Origin: Acidobacteria bacterium AH-259-G07
Lineage (GTDB): Bacteria; Acidobacteriota; UBA6911; RPQK01; JADFOI01
Length of the DNA: 5,345 nucleotides
Assembly (NCBI GenBank): GCA_027717925.1
Contig: JALLON010000190.1
Span: 1 to 5,345 of the forward strand
Direction: 5' to 3'
Part shown: positions 1 through 5,345 of the stretch, in pieces
Layout: the number at the start of each line of letters is the position of its first letter
Position numbering within the stretch: position 1 is the first letter of the stretch
Position numbers and translations under genes: made by a program
Notes under the pieces: generated by a model
Seen by the model: the letters and a program-made list of their open reading frames with translations, nothing else
Database searches by the model: none
What the model was told of the DNA's origin: nothing

Positions 1-1607
1 GAAGCCTCCGGATTGTACAGCAGTCTTCCCCACAGCCGGTAGGTGTAGGCGTGTTTTTCCCAGTCGCGGGAAGGGCGCAGCGCGGCATCGGCGTAAGCGT
101 TGCGGCCCCCGAAAACACCGGATCCCATCCGTCCCTTGAAGGAGAGAGGCTCAGACAGTTCGAGACCTACGCTCCCGCAAAAATGGGCGTAGCGACCGTA
201 GCCGGCAGCCATGGCGGGGTCGCCCCACAGCAGCGTCCGCTGAGTGCCGGGCCAGATACGGTACAAGACACCGTATTCACGATCCTCTCTGAGGTAATCA
301 CCATAGCCATAGCGGGTGAAGCGTCGCTCTGTTTCCACGCGGCCCCTCGACCCACCGCGAGGTTTTCGCTCCATCTCGCGAATGGAGGCTTGATGATAGG
401 GCAGACCCATGTGCTCAGCCCAGTATTTGGGGGATACATTGACCGGGCTCCCAGTGTCTAGGGCCATACGAAGCAATTTGTGTTCGATGGCTTTGGAGTG
501 GATATCAATTTCCACCTGGCGCCCGGCCCGTCTCACGCCCTCAAACACGGCCTGCCAAAAATCGTAGGAACCCTCGGGAATTCCGCTTTCCGAATGCGCT
601 CGCAAAGTGATGCCCTTGATGGCCGGGCACTCCTCCAGCAGCTTATGCAGGGCGTCTCGACAGTAGACGGAATGCTTTTCCGGAGTGAGTCCCGCGATCG
701 TGTAGTTGGCCTTGGGACTGTCAATCCACTGATAGGCGTGTGTCCAAAGGGCCAATTGAAAGTGCAGTCCCCGTGCCGTTACTTCCTCGCTGATCCAGCG
801 CAGCATGGCCAGGTTGCGATCGCGCTCCTCATCGGGCAACTCTCGTACCCGCACGTTATAGCCGGAGACGGAAAACAGGAATGGATAGGCAAAATAAAGA
901 TAGGCATCGTGGACGTCGCGTGGACTGTTATAACCCAAGCCAAAGGCCAGGCTGAAGCGGTTGAAGCGATGAGCCACCAGCATGGAAAGATACGGTCCCC
1001 AGAAAGACTTGTCGTAGTACCACGATTTGTCCTCCACCTCGCTCACGAAATAGCGCGTCACGCTGCGAATGGGGTTGGCCGGACTCTCGGCGCTATTGTC
1101 CATGCCTCGCAGCGCCGCCAGGGCTGCGCCCGAGTGGGTGACGTGATCCTCCACCTCCAGCAAACCGTAAACCAGCCCGCGAACATCAGAGCCTAAAACG
1201 AGCAGGGCGTTCCGATTCCCCGCCTTGCCACGGACTAGTCCCAGAGACTCCGGAGCATCGGAAACGGACATTCCGGCGCTGTCCAGCAGGGGACGCGCCA
1301 GGGCCGAGCCGGGCCGAGCCACCAAAATCACCTCATCTGAAGTGGCTTGCTCCAGTCCTTTCTGAACCTGCGTGAAGACACCCTTCGCTTTCAAAGCACC
1401 CTGCAGCTCCTGCAAGGCCCACTTCACGGGAGGCTGGCTCAGGGTCGGATCCGAGGCGTCGGTCACAATGGACACTCTCGACCCGCCACCCTGGGCGTAA
1501 ATCGAAGGGGTGAAGAGGTGACTGCCGGCCACAACGGCGGCCGTTTTCTTGAGAAAATCGCGTCGGGTTTCCCCGCTAGTGCTTTTTTGGAGTTTTTGCT
1601 GTTTCAT
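1..1607 (-). CDS. Tat-exported glycoside-hydrolase-like protein of unknown substrate (3' end beyond the window)
   Basis: I translated this frame by hand: it is open from the ATG at 1605-1607 to the left edge (535 codons, no stop), so the C-terminus is missing. Residues 14-21 (TRRDFLKK) match the twin-arginine consensus, followed by a short hydrophobic stretch and a likely cleavage near SIYAQ (35-39), so the protein should be exported folded. Residues about 43-156 look like the small alpha/beta domain that precedes catalytic barrels in GH67 and GH20 enzymes: a VARPGSAL segment near 96-103 and LVYGLLEVEDHV at 145-156. Residues about 180-400 look like a TIM-barrel-type segment rich in aromatic and acidic residues, including FNRFSLAFGLGYN (215-227), LALWTHAYQW (285-294) and RAHSESGIPEG (336-346), where E340 and E345 are possible catalytic acids. 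A weak AAGGT lies 9 nt before the start. I recall similar proteins in planctomycetes and related phyla only as hypothetical; the enzymatic role is inferred. Codon use and long openness make the gene itself nearly certain. Confidence 0.85.
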   Translation of the reverse strand, partial: MKQQKLQKSTSGETRRDFLKKTAAVVAGSHLFTPSIYAQGGGSRVSIVTDASDPTLSQPPVKWALQELQGALKAKGVFTQVQKGLEQATSDEVILVARPGSALARPLLDSAGMSVSDAPESLGLVRGKAGNRNALLVLGSDVRGLVYGLLEVEDHVTHSGAALAALRGMDNSAESPANPIRSVTRYFVSEVEDKSWYYDKSFWGPYLSMLVAHRFNRFSLAFGLGYNSPRDVHDAYLYFAYPFLFSVSGYNVRVRELPDEERDRNLAMLRWISEEVTARGLHFQLALWTHAYQWIDSPKANYTIAGLTPEKHSVYCRDALHKLLEECPAIKGITLRAHSESGIPEGSYDFWQAVFEGVRRAGRQVEIDIHSKAIEHKLLRMALDTGSPVNVSPKYWAEHMGLPYHQASIREMERKPRGGSRGRVETERRFTRYGYGDYLREDREYGVLYRIWPGTQRTLLWGDPAMAAGYGRYAHFCGSVGLELSEPLSFKGRMGSGVFGGRNAYADAALRPSRDWEKHAYTYRLWGRLLYNPEA

Positions 1608-1616
1608 AACAGTGAG

Positions 1617-1621
1617 ACCTT
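1617..1621 (-). promoter_or_regulatory. Weak ribosome binding site of the Tat-exported protein
   Basis: Read on the minus strand this is AAGGT, 9 nt before the ATG at 1605-1607. It supports that start, as does the twin-arginine motif beginning 14 residues later. The match is only five bases. A further 6-23 bp upstream, 1627-1631 and 1640-1644 (TTGTT / AACAA, 8-nt loop) form a small inverted repeat that could be an operator or chance. Confidence 0.4.
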
Positions 1622-1694
1622 AAATGTTGTTTAATCTTGAACAATTTGTGTATTCGCCCGGGACGGAGGCGCGTTGCTCCCCGCGTTAATACTC

Positions 1695-1916
1695 CTACAG
1701 GCTACCACCACCACAGCAGAATGAGAAGCAGAAAACCAAGGCACACCGCCTCCTGAAGGGTCGGCTGGGCATACCAGCCAAGGTAGCGCTCATATGTCCA
1801 GCTGAATTGTGATGCGTGTGCCACCTGTGCGAGTGCAAATCAATCCCATTCAGCGTAGAAATTGCAATATGTAAGGCATCTTCCGCTTGCCACCCGGACC
1901 CGCTTAAGATCAGCAC
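1695..1916 (-). pseudogene. Decayed remnant of a PIN-domain toxin C-terminal region
   Basis: The reading frame starts at a GTG (1914-1916) and gives 73 residues. Residues 10-26, QAEDALHIAISTLNGID (about 1839-1889), closely resemble the conserved stretch of VapC-like PIN-domain proteins that reads roughly ADALHIAIATVNGIDYLLTWN, in which the Asp of DALH is one of the metal-binding acids. The following residues, RWHTHHNSA (31-39), look like a damaged version of the next PIN motif (TWNCRHIANA), after which similarity disappears into a low-quality tail. No upstream part with the other PIN acids is visible in any minus frame, and no antitoxin gene is nearby. I infer a truncated, non-functional toxin fragment. 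The motif match is from memory and about 35 residues long, so a chance resemblance cannot be excluded. Confidence 0.5.
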
Positions 1917-1951
1917 ACAGTGTCTCCAAAAAGCGAATTCGCATCAGTTCC

Positions 1952-1980
1952 TTGACAGGGAGCGATGCTCCCGCTAGTGT
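1952..1980 (+). promoter_or_regulatory. Sigma70-like promoter with an inverted repeat filling the spacer
   Basis: A perfect -35 hexamer TTGACA (1952-1957) is followed by exactly 17 bp and then TAGTGT (1975-1980), which matches three of six bases of the -10 consensus including the first TA and the last T. Fifteen of the 17 spacer bases form the inverted repeat GGGAGC-GAT-GCTCCC (1958-1972), which could be a repressor or activator operator. Predicted initiation would be near 1987, just before the ATG at 1991, giving a nearly leaderless message. The weak -10 and the uncertain fit of E. coli rules to this organism limit confidence. Confidence 0.4.
1958..1972. repeat. Perfect 6-bp inverted repeat, possible operator
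   Basis: GGGAGC (1958-1963) and GCTCCC (1967-1972) are exact reverse complements separated by GAT. Because it sits between the -35 and -10 hexamers of the promoter-like element rather than after a gene, and has no T-tract, an operator is more likely than a terminator. Confidence 0.5.
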
Positions 1981-1990
1981 CTTTTACGTT

Positions 1991-2602
1991 ATGGCCAGAG
2001 GGCACAATCCGCGCGAGCGCTGCCTCTTCCGGGACCTGGGTGAGAAGAATCTTCTCAGCGCAGAACTTCGGCGTGTAGCTAACTCTATGCGGCGTTGGCA
2101 GATCCGCATGCAAAAGAAGCGCAGCAAACGCTGGCAGGCACGGTATCGTAATTCCCTCCGGCGAGCGGCCGCCAGGCTGGAGAACTTACAGACTGAGGTG
2201 TTGTCTCGGGCGGAGGAGCTCAAGTTGCGTATTGGGGAAGAACTCAAGATCTCGGTGGACGAGGTCCAGCAGTTCGAGGAGCAGTACGAGAAAGAGGTCC
2301 AGGAGCTTAGGGTGGCTCAGCAAGAGCTGCAAGAGGCACAGCAAGCCCTGGTAATAAAAGCAGAAGCCGGTAGGACGGGACATTTTGGCGATACGCAACA
2401 GACTGTCCTGGTCCTTTCTGAGCTTCAACGCAAACATCGGCGCGCCGAACTCCGAGCGCGTTCCGAGGCCAAGGACGTGAAGGCCGTCGAGAAAGAGATT
2501 GCATCCGAGGCGAAGGATAAGGAAGTTCTCACAAACGAACTGCACAGGATTATCGAAGAGATCCAGACGCTTCGTCACGGAATAAAGACCCCCTCCGCTT
2601 GA
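1991..2602 (+). CDS. Charged coiled-coil protein of unknown function
   Basis: I do not recognise this gene. From the ATG at 1991 it encodes 203 residues. Residues 1-24 are of mixed composition; residues about 28-62 are strongly basic (RRWQIRMQKKRSKRW and following), which could bind nucleic acid or an acidic surface; residues about 60-123 and 138-196 are rich in E, K, R, Q and L with heptad-like spacing, as in coiled coils. The two helices are separated by a short Gly-containing linker (about 126-136), so the chain could fold back as an antiparallel hairpin. There is no signal peptide, membrane segment or cysteine cluster. The frame is open back to 1862 (TTG), but that extension overlaps the promoter-like element and the PIN remnant, so I prefer 1991; the ATG at 2087 is another option. 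No Shine-Dalgarno precedes either ATG. G/C-ending codons and a sensible coiled coil favour a real gene over the Leu-rich shadow on the other strand. Confidence 0.6.
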   Translation: MARGHNPRERCLFRDLGEKNLLSAELRRVANSMRRWQIRMQKKRSKRWQARYRNSLRRAAARLENLQTEVLSRAEELKLRIGEELKISVDEVQQFEEQYEKEVQELRVAQQELQEAQQALVIKAEAGRTGHFGDTQQTVLVLSELQRKHRRAELRARSEAKDVKAVEKEIASEAKDKEVLTNELHRIIEEIQTLRHGIKTPSA

Positions 2603-2617
2603 TCCTCGATCTGAGGA
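2603..2617. terminator. Small hairpin between two convergent genes
   Basis: TCCTC (2603-2607) and GAGGA (2613-2617) pair around a 5-nt loop, starting at the first base after the stop of the coiled-coil gene and 25 bp after the end of the esterase gene (minus direction). It lies where a shared bidirectional terminator would be expected, but the stem is only five pairs and no T-tract follows on either strand. Confidence 0.25.
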
Positions 2618-2641
2618 AGATGACGGCTGTCGCGGTAGTGC

Positions 2642-3571
2642 TCACTCTTTTCCGAATTTCGCCTTGAAAAAGTGGTGAATTGAGCGATAGGTCGACTGTG
2701 CCCCCGGGTATTTCAGGTCTGCTTCGATTCCCAGCGCGTCCATTGCTTCCTTGAGCTTGACTCCGAACATGACGTGATGGACTTTCCATCCCCGGGCTCT
2801 GCGGGAATCCTCTGGAATGGGATCGTCCGGAGCCATACGGTAACTCATGTGGATGGGTGGATCGTCCGCCGTCAGAAGCAAAAGGGCCGAAATTTTCTCC
2901 ACGGTTTTGCCATACTCCTCCTTTGTCTTGACGCCGAACAGTTCGGACGCTTCCCGGTGGGGCGTCTCATAGCCAGGGATCCACTTTTTCCACCAGTCAA
3001 AGTCCATGGTCGTTTGGCCGCCGTTGGTCGCCACAAAGGCTAACCGCGACGATTCCCGTTTGATCGGATCCGAACTCTCCGGCTTAACCATGTCGTCGTG
3101 AAACGCCAACCACATGCACAGCTGCGCTCCGGCTGATCCTCCGAAGGCACCAACCTTCGATTTGTCGATATTCCACTCTTTCGCTTTTGAACGCATGAAC
3201 TGGAGAGCCCGGCGCGCGTCATGATGCGCTGCAGGCAGGGGCTTATTCGATATGAGCCGGTAGTTAATTGCCGCCACCGAGATGCCCGAGCCCAACAATT
3301 CGCGCAGCATACGGGCGTTGAGTCCCCGCTTGCTCCCGCTTCGAAACCCTCCGCCATGAATGTATATCACCAGCGGAGTCGGCGTGTTCGAATCCGCCTT
3401 CCAGAAATCCAGAACGTTCCGCTCATGGGGTCCGTAGGCGACATCTTTGTAGGTGGGCGTTGGCTTTGTATTGTTCTGAGCCAGGCAGACTGACACGGAA
3501 ATGAGCTCAACGATGCTCCAGCTTAGAATGGCTGGCCCGAAGAATGGGCGGTGTGGCATCGGTGTAGTCAT
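2642..3571 (-). CDS. Secreted alpha/beta-hydrolase, esterase of the BD-FAE/acetyl-esterase type
   Basis: The 309-residue product has a signal peptide (hydrophobic residues about 11-30, likely cleavage after CLA at 29-31). The alpha/beta-hydrolase fold is shown by the oxyanion-hole motif HGGGF (72-76) and the nucleophile elbow GGSAGA (144-149, Ser146). NYRL (103-106) is also typical of this family. The ADDPP segment (235-239) is a conserved feature; candidates for the acid are Asp236/237 or Asp249/250, and for the base His265/266 or His299/300, so the triad is not certain. Relatives hydrolyse acetyl or feruloyl esters on plant or algal polysaccharides; the substrate here is inferred only. It starts at the ATG served by a strong Shine-Dalgarno and lies 37 bp after the sulfatase gene on the same strand, so co-transcription is likely and both could strip substituents from the same glycan. 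The length is normal for the family. Confidence 0.9.
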   Translation of the reverse strand: MTTPMPHRPFFGPAILSWSIVELISVSVCLAQNNTKPTPTYKDVAYGPHERNVLDFWKADSNTPTPLVIYIHGGGFRSGSKRGLNARMLRELLGSGISVAAINYRLISNKPLPAAHHDARRALQFMRSKAKEWNIDKSKVGAFGGSAGAQLCMWLAFHDDMVKPESSDPIKRESSRLAFVATNGGQTTMDFDWWKKWIPGYETPHREASELFGVKTKEEYGKTVEKISALLLLTADDPPIHMSYRMAPDDPIPEDSRRARGWKVHHVMFGVKLKEAMDALGIEADLKYPGAQSTYRSIHHFFKAKFGKE

Positions 3572-3575
3572 AGTG

Positions 3576-3583
3576 ACCTCCTT
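3576..3583 (-). promoter_or_regulatory. Strong ribosome binding site of the esterase
   Basis: Read on the minus strand this is AAGGAGGT, complementary to the 3' end of 16S rRNA, with 4 nt to the ATG at 3569-3571. It fixes that ATG as the start over the in-frame ATG four codons later. It is the best Shine-Dalgarno in the window. Confidence 0.8.
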
Positions 3584-3608
3584 CTAAAAGTGACTCGTCT
3601 TCGCGTTC

Positions 3609-4952
3609 TTATCTTCTGCCTGCAATGGATTTCCCGCTGCGATAGCCTTCAAAAGGAGCAGCCGCATCTTGGGGCATACTGTTGAGCACTCGAGACAACC
3701 TCTTCCGTGCTGCGACCACTTTGGGGTCCGTGCTGCTGCGCAAATCATTCGTCTCGAGAGGATCGTTGAGCAGGTCCCAGAAGGCGCCCGTGTAATCGAG
3801 TTTGTATTGCTTGTCCCGGATAATGCGCCGCTCCATCACCTGGGAGTAAATCCACTCGCGGCGCGGCTTGCCGTCATCAACACCCGAAATCGACGAGACA
3901 AACGACCGGCCATCGAGCTGAATGCCCTGAGGCAACGGCGCCCCCGCAAGCTCAGCAAGGGTCGGGAGCACATCCGTAAAATCCACCAGGTCATCACTCA
4001 CGCGTTCGCCTCTGGACAACCAGGGGGCCCGAACGATCAATGGCATGTGAACACCCCAGTCATTCGTCCGACCTTTGCCCTTAGGAATTTGCACGCCGTT
4101 GATTCTGCCGCTAGCGGATGATCCGTTATCACCGGTAAAGATAATCAACGTGCGATCCGCAATACCTGCATCGTCGACAGCCTTTGTCAATTTGCCGACC
4201 AGGTGATCCATGTAGGTCACATTACCCCCATACAACCCTGTTTTATCCGTGGGCGGATTGTCTTTGTTTAACGGAGTAGGCAGATGAGGCCCGTGCGTGA
4301 GCATCATGGGATAGTAAACCAGGAAAGGTTTATCTCTGTTGCGGTGGACAAAATCGACCAAGAAATCGTTGATCCGGTCTGGACCGTAGTGATGTACCCG
4401 GCGTTTTCCATTTGTCATGAGATAACCGTCCCAGTAACGCTTGTCGCTGGGCGGTGCGTTCCCTGTTTCATAACCTGTCCAGACGCAATGTTCGTCAAAG
4501 CCATGCTTCTTGAGTGCATCGGGCTGTTTACGGAAGTCGTTGATCTGCCATTTACCTCCAATTGCCGTCCTGTAGCCCACCTGCTTCAGGACACGGGCAA
4601 AACTCATGTACTTCTCCCAGTCCAGGCCTTTGCCACCCCAGCGCGGCACATCGTGATGACCGATCCAGCCGGTCCGGAACGGGTAGCGGCCGGTTAGCAG
4701 TTCCACGCGAGTCGGTGTGCAGATCGGCGTGCACCAGACATTTTCAAACCTCACTCCCTGCGCCGCCAGGCGGTCGACATTCGGTGTCCGGTGCTCCGCG
4801 CCGTAACACGAAATCCAGTCGCGACCCATATCATCCACCATGATCAAGATAAAATTCGGCTTGGAAGATTCCTGCACGGCATGGGTATCGATTTCCTTTA
4901 AGCTGCCGAAACAACAAACTAATAGAAGCAGTATTACATTACGCATCTTCAT
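3609..4952 (-). CDS. Exported S1-family (formylglycine, Cys-type) sulfatase
   Basis: The 447-residue protein hydrolyses sulfate esters, probably on a sulfated polysaccharide. I start it at the ATG at 4950-4952; the TTG five codons upstream lies inside the Shine-Dalgarno and is rejected. Residues about 5-15 (VILLLLVCCF) form a signal-peptide core, with possible cleavage near THA (23-25). The sulfatase signature is CTPTR (78-82): Cys78 is converted to formylglycine by a maturase (FGE or anSME) not in the window. Further active-site landmarks are Asp40-Asp41 (MVDDMG), Lys134 (GGKWQ), His220 (LTHGPH), Asp275-Asn276 (TGDNGS) and Lys293 in GKGRTNDWG. The His that normally follows the Lys by two residues (GKWHLG) is Gln136 here. 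The C-terminal part (about 360-447) shows the usual WDLLNDPLETNDL segment. Length is at the short end for the family. The esterase follows 37 bp downstream on the same strand, suggesting an operon. Confidence 0.93.
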   Translation of the reverse strand: MKMRNVILLLLVCCFGSLKEIDTHAVQESSKPNFILIMVDDMGRDWISCYGAEHRTPNVDRLAAQGVRFENVWCTPICTPTRVELLTGRYPFRTGWIGHHDVPRWGGKGLDWEKYMSFARVLKQVGYRTAIGGKWQINDFRKQPDALKKHGFDEHCVWTGYETGNAPPSDKRYWDGYLMTNGKRRVHHYGPDRINDFLVDFVHRNRDKPFLVYYPMMLTHGPHLPTPLNKDNPPTDKTGLYGGNVTYMDHLVGKLTKAVDDAGIADRTLIIFTGDNGSSASGRINGVQIPKGKGRTNDWGVHMPLIVRAPWLSRGERVSDDLVDFTDVLPTLAELAGAPLPQGIQLDGRSFVSSISGVDDGKPRREWIYSQVMERRIIRDKQYKLDYTGAFWDLLNDPLETNDLRSSTDPKVVAARKRLSRVLNSMPQDAAAPFEGYRSGKSIAGRR

Positions 4953-4958
4953 AATGGG

Positions 4959-4965
4959 TCTCTCC
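4959..4965 (-). promoter_or_regulatory. Ribosome binding site that decides the sulfatase start
   Basis: On the minus strand this reads GGAGAGA, 6 to 9 nt before the ATG at 4950-4952. The alternative TTG start (4965-4967) overlaps it, and a second in-frame ATG (4944-4946) lies two codons further on, so 4952 is the best start. Confidence 0.6.
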
Positions 4966-5000
4966 AATTCCTGCTAAGGATATCCCAAAGTATTTTGATT

Positions 5001-5019
5001 CTCCACAGCTATCGTGGAG
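5001..5019. repeat. Small hairpin between cytochrome and sulfatase genes
   Basis: CTCCAC (5001-5006) and GTGGAG (5014-5019) pair perfectly around a 7-nt loop in the 109-bp gap between the cytochrome stop and the sulfatase start. In the direction of transcription (minus) it is followed by an A-rich rather than T-rich stretch, so it is not a standard intrinsic terminator. It could be an RNA-processing or regulatory structure, or chance. Confidence 0.3.
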
Positions 5020-5061
5020 TGACACACCCAAGACTCCGGTACATATAAGTCGCGCCCAACT

Positions 5062-5345
5062 TTAAGGCATGAGGTGTTTGGGGAGAGGTGGTCTTCGGTA
5101 GATTCTGGGAGGCGCATAATTCTTGGCGAGATACTTGACGATCTGTTTTTCAATTTTCTCATCCAGTTGCTGCATCCCTAGCTCCCGCTGCATCCGGCGA
5201 ATGCTTTCCAACCAGTCTTTTTTCGTTCCTCGGTTTTGAGTGATCAGTTTAGCCGAATGGCAACTGATGCATTTGTGCTTGACCATCTGGACGCCTTCAT
5301 CGAGGATGAGTCCTGTGGCGTCGTCCATTTTCTGAGCGAGGACCG
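5062..5345 (-). CDS. Monoheme c-type cytochrome (5' end beyond the window)
   Basis: The frame is open to the right edge; the five residues before the first ATG (5326-5328) read VLAQK, which looks like the end of a signal peptide, and no Shine-Dalgarno precedes that ATG. I therefore treat it as an internal Met and the gene as 5'-truncated. Numbered from that Met, the heme c site is CISCH (Cys20, Cys23, His24); Met46 (RRMQ) or Met52 is the likely sixth iron ligand. The surrounding pattern, KLITQNRGTKKDW and IVKYLAKNYAP, resembles small periplasmic cytochromes common in planctomycetes and related bacteria, also somewhat like the cytochrome subunits of sulfite dehydrogenases. The mature protein of about 90 residues would carry electrons outside the cytoplasm for an oxidoreductase whose gene may lie to the right. 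It ends 109 bp before the sulfatase on the same strand; a shared transcript is possible but not shown. Confidence 0.85.
   Translation of the reverse strand, partial: VLAQKMDDATGLILDEGVQMVKHKCISCHSAKLITQNRGTKKDWLESIRRMQRELGMQQLDEKIEKQIVKYLAKNYAPPRIYRRPPLPKHLMP

Larger units (their letters stand above)
1608..1990. other. Gene-poor stretch between the Tat protein and the coiled-coil gene
   Basis: These 383 bases hold no intact gene that I can support. They contain the leader of the minus-strand Tat-protein gene (about 1608-1690), a decayed PIN-domain remnant on the minus strand (within 1695-1916), and a plus-strand promoter-like element (1952-1980). The region between 1917 and 1951 shows nothing recognisable. 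Since the two flanking genes are divergent, promoters for both should lie here. Confidence 0.6.

Noticed and set aside
480..1196. A 238-residue plus-strand open frame.
   Set aside because: It is antisense to the Tat-exported protein, whose frame is longer, carries recognisable motifs and spans the whole region; the plus-strand translation has no coherent domain.
1301..1320. Perfect tandem duplication of the 10-mer GGGCCGAGCC.
   Set aside because: A 10-bp duplication could signal a frameshift, but the minus-strand frame reads sensibly through it (VARPGSALARPLL), so the gene is intact and the repeat is probably chance in GC-rich coding DNA.
1862..1990. N-terminal extension of the coiled-coil protein from a TTG at 1862.
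   Set aside because: It would cover the promoter-like element and PIN remnant, has no Shine-Dalgarno, and its composition differs from the rest of the protein.
2186..2578. A Leu-rich 130-residue minus-strand open frame.
   Set aside because: It is the complement of Glu/Lys/Gln codons in the coiled-coil gene, which produces Leu/Phe runs on the other strand; no membrane-protein pattern or start signal supports it.
3669..4121. A 150-residue plus-strand open frame within the sulfatase gene.
   Set aside because: It is the shadow of a certain sulfatase reading frame and contains no motif of its own.
4965..4967. TTG as the start of the sulfatase.
   Set aside because: It overlaps the Shine-Dalgarno GGAGAGA that serves the ATG at 4950-4952, which gives a better signal peptide.
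1..5345. CRISPR array, tRNA, rRNA, insertion sequence ends or a multi-gene defence system.
   Set aside because: I saw no regularly spaced repeats, cloverleaf-like sequence, transposase motifs or terminal inverted repeats on either strand.

Overview
The window looks like chromosomal DNA from a carbohydrate-degrading bacterium of the Planctomycetota/Verrucomicrobiota type. This rests on the gene content: a Cys-type S1 sulfatase, a secreted acetyl-xylan/feruloyl-esterase-like alpha/beta hydrolase, a small monoheme c-type cytochrome with a style of sequence common in planctomycetes, and a large Tat-exported protein with a glycoside-hydrolase-like layout. No ribosomal or other marker gene is present, so the phylum is an inference.

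Layout, right to left along the minus strand. The 3' part of a monoheme cytochrome c gene (5062-5345) enters from the right edge. After a 109-bp gap comes an exported sulfatase (3609-4952), and 37 bp later an exported esterase-type alpha/beta hydrolase (2642-3571) with a near-perfect Shine-Dalgarno; these two very probably form one transcript. A plus-strand gene for a 203-residue charged coiled-coil protein (1991-2602) converges on the esterase, with 39 bp between the two stop codons. A 383-bp stretch without an intact gene (1608-1990) follows. It holds a decayed minus-strand remnant that resembles the C-terminal part of a PIN-domain toxin, and a good sigma70-like promoter whose spacer is almost entirely a 6-bp inverted repeat. 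The left 1.6 kb is one continuous minus-strand reading frame (1-1607) that runs off the left edge: an exported, Tat-signal-bearing protein with an N-terminal domain like those that precede GH67/GH20 catalytic barrels.

How the genes may work together: sulfatase, esterase and the GH-like protein all carry export signals, so they would act outside the cytoplasm. They could respectively remove sulfate esters, remove acyl esters and attack or bind the sugar backbone of a decorated polysaccharide. The sulfatase is of the formylglycine type and needs a maturase that is not in the window. The coiled-coil gene and PIN remnant lie between these gene blocks and look like an unrelated insertion or a small hypervariable spot. 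I see no CRISPR array, tRNA, rRNA, intact insertion sequence or clear defence system, and the evidence for a wholly new system is weak. The most unusual items are the uncharacterised Tat protein, the promoter-palindrome in front of the orphan coiled-coil gene, the PIN remnant, and active-site variations in the sulfatase and esterase.
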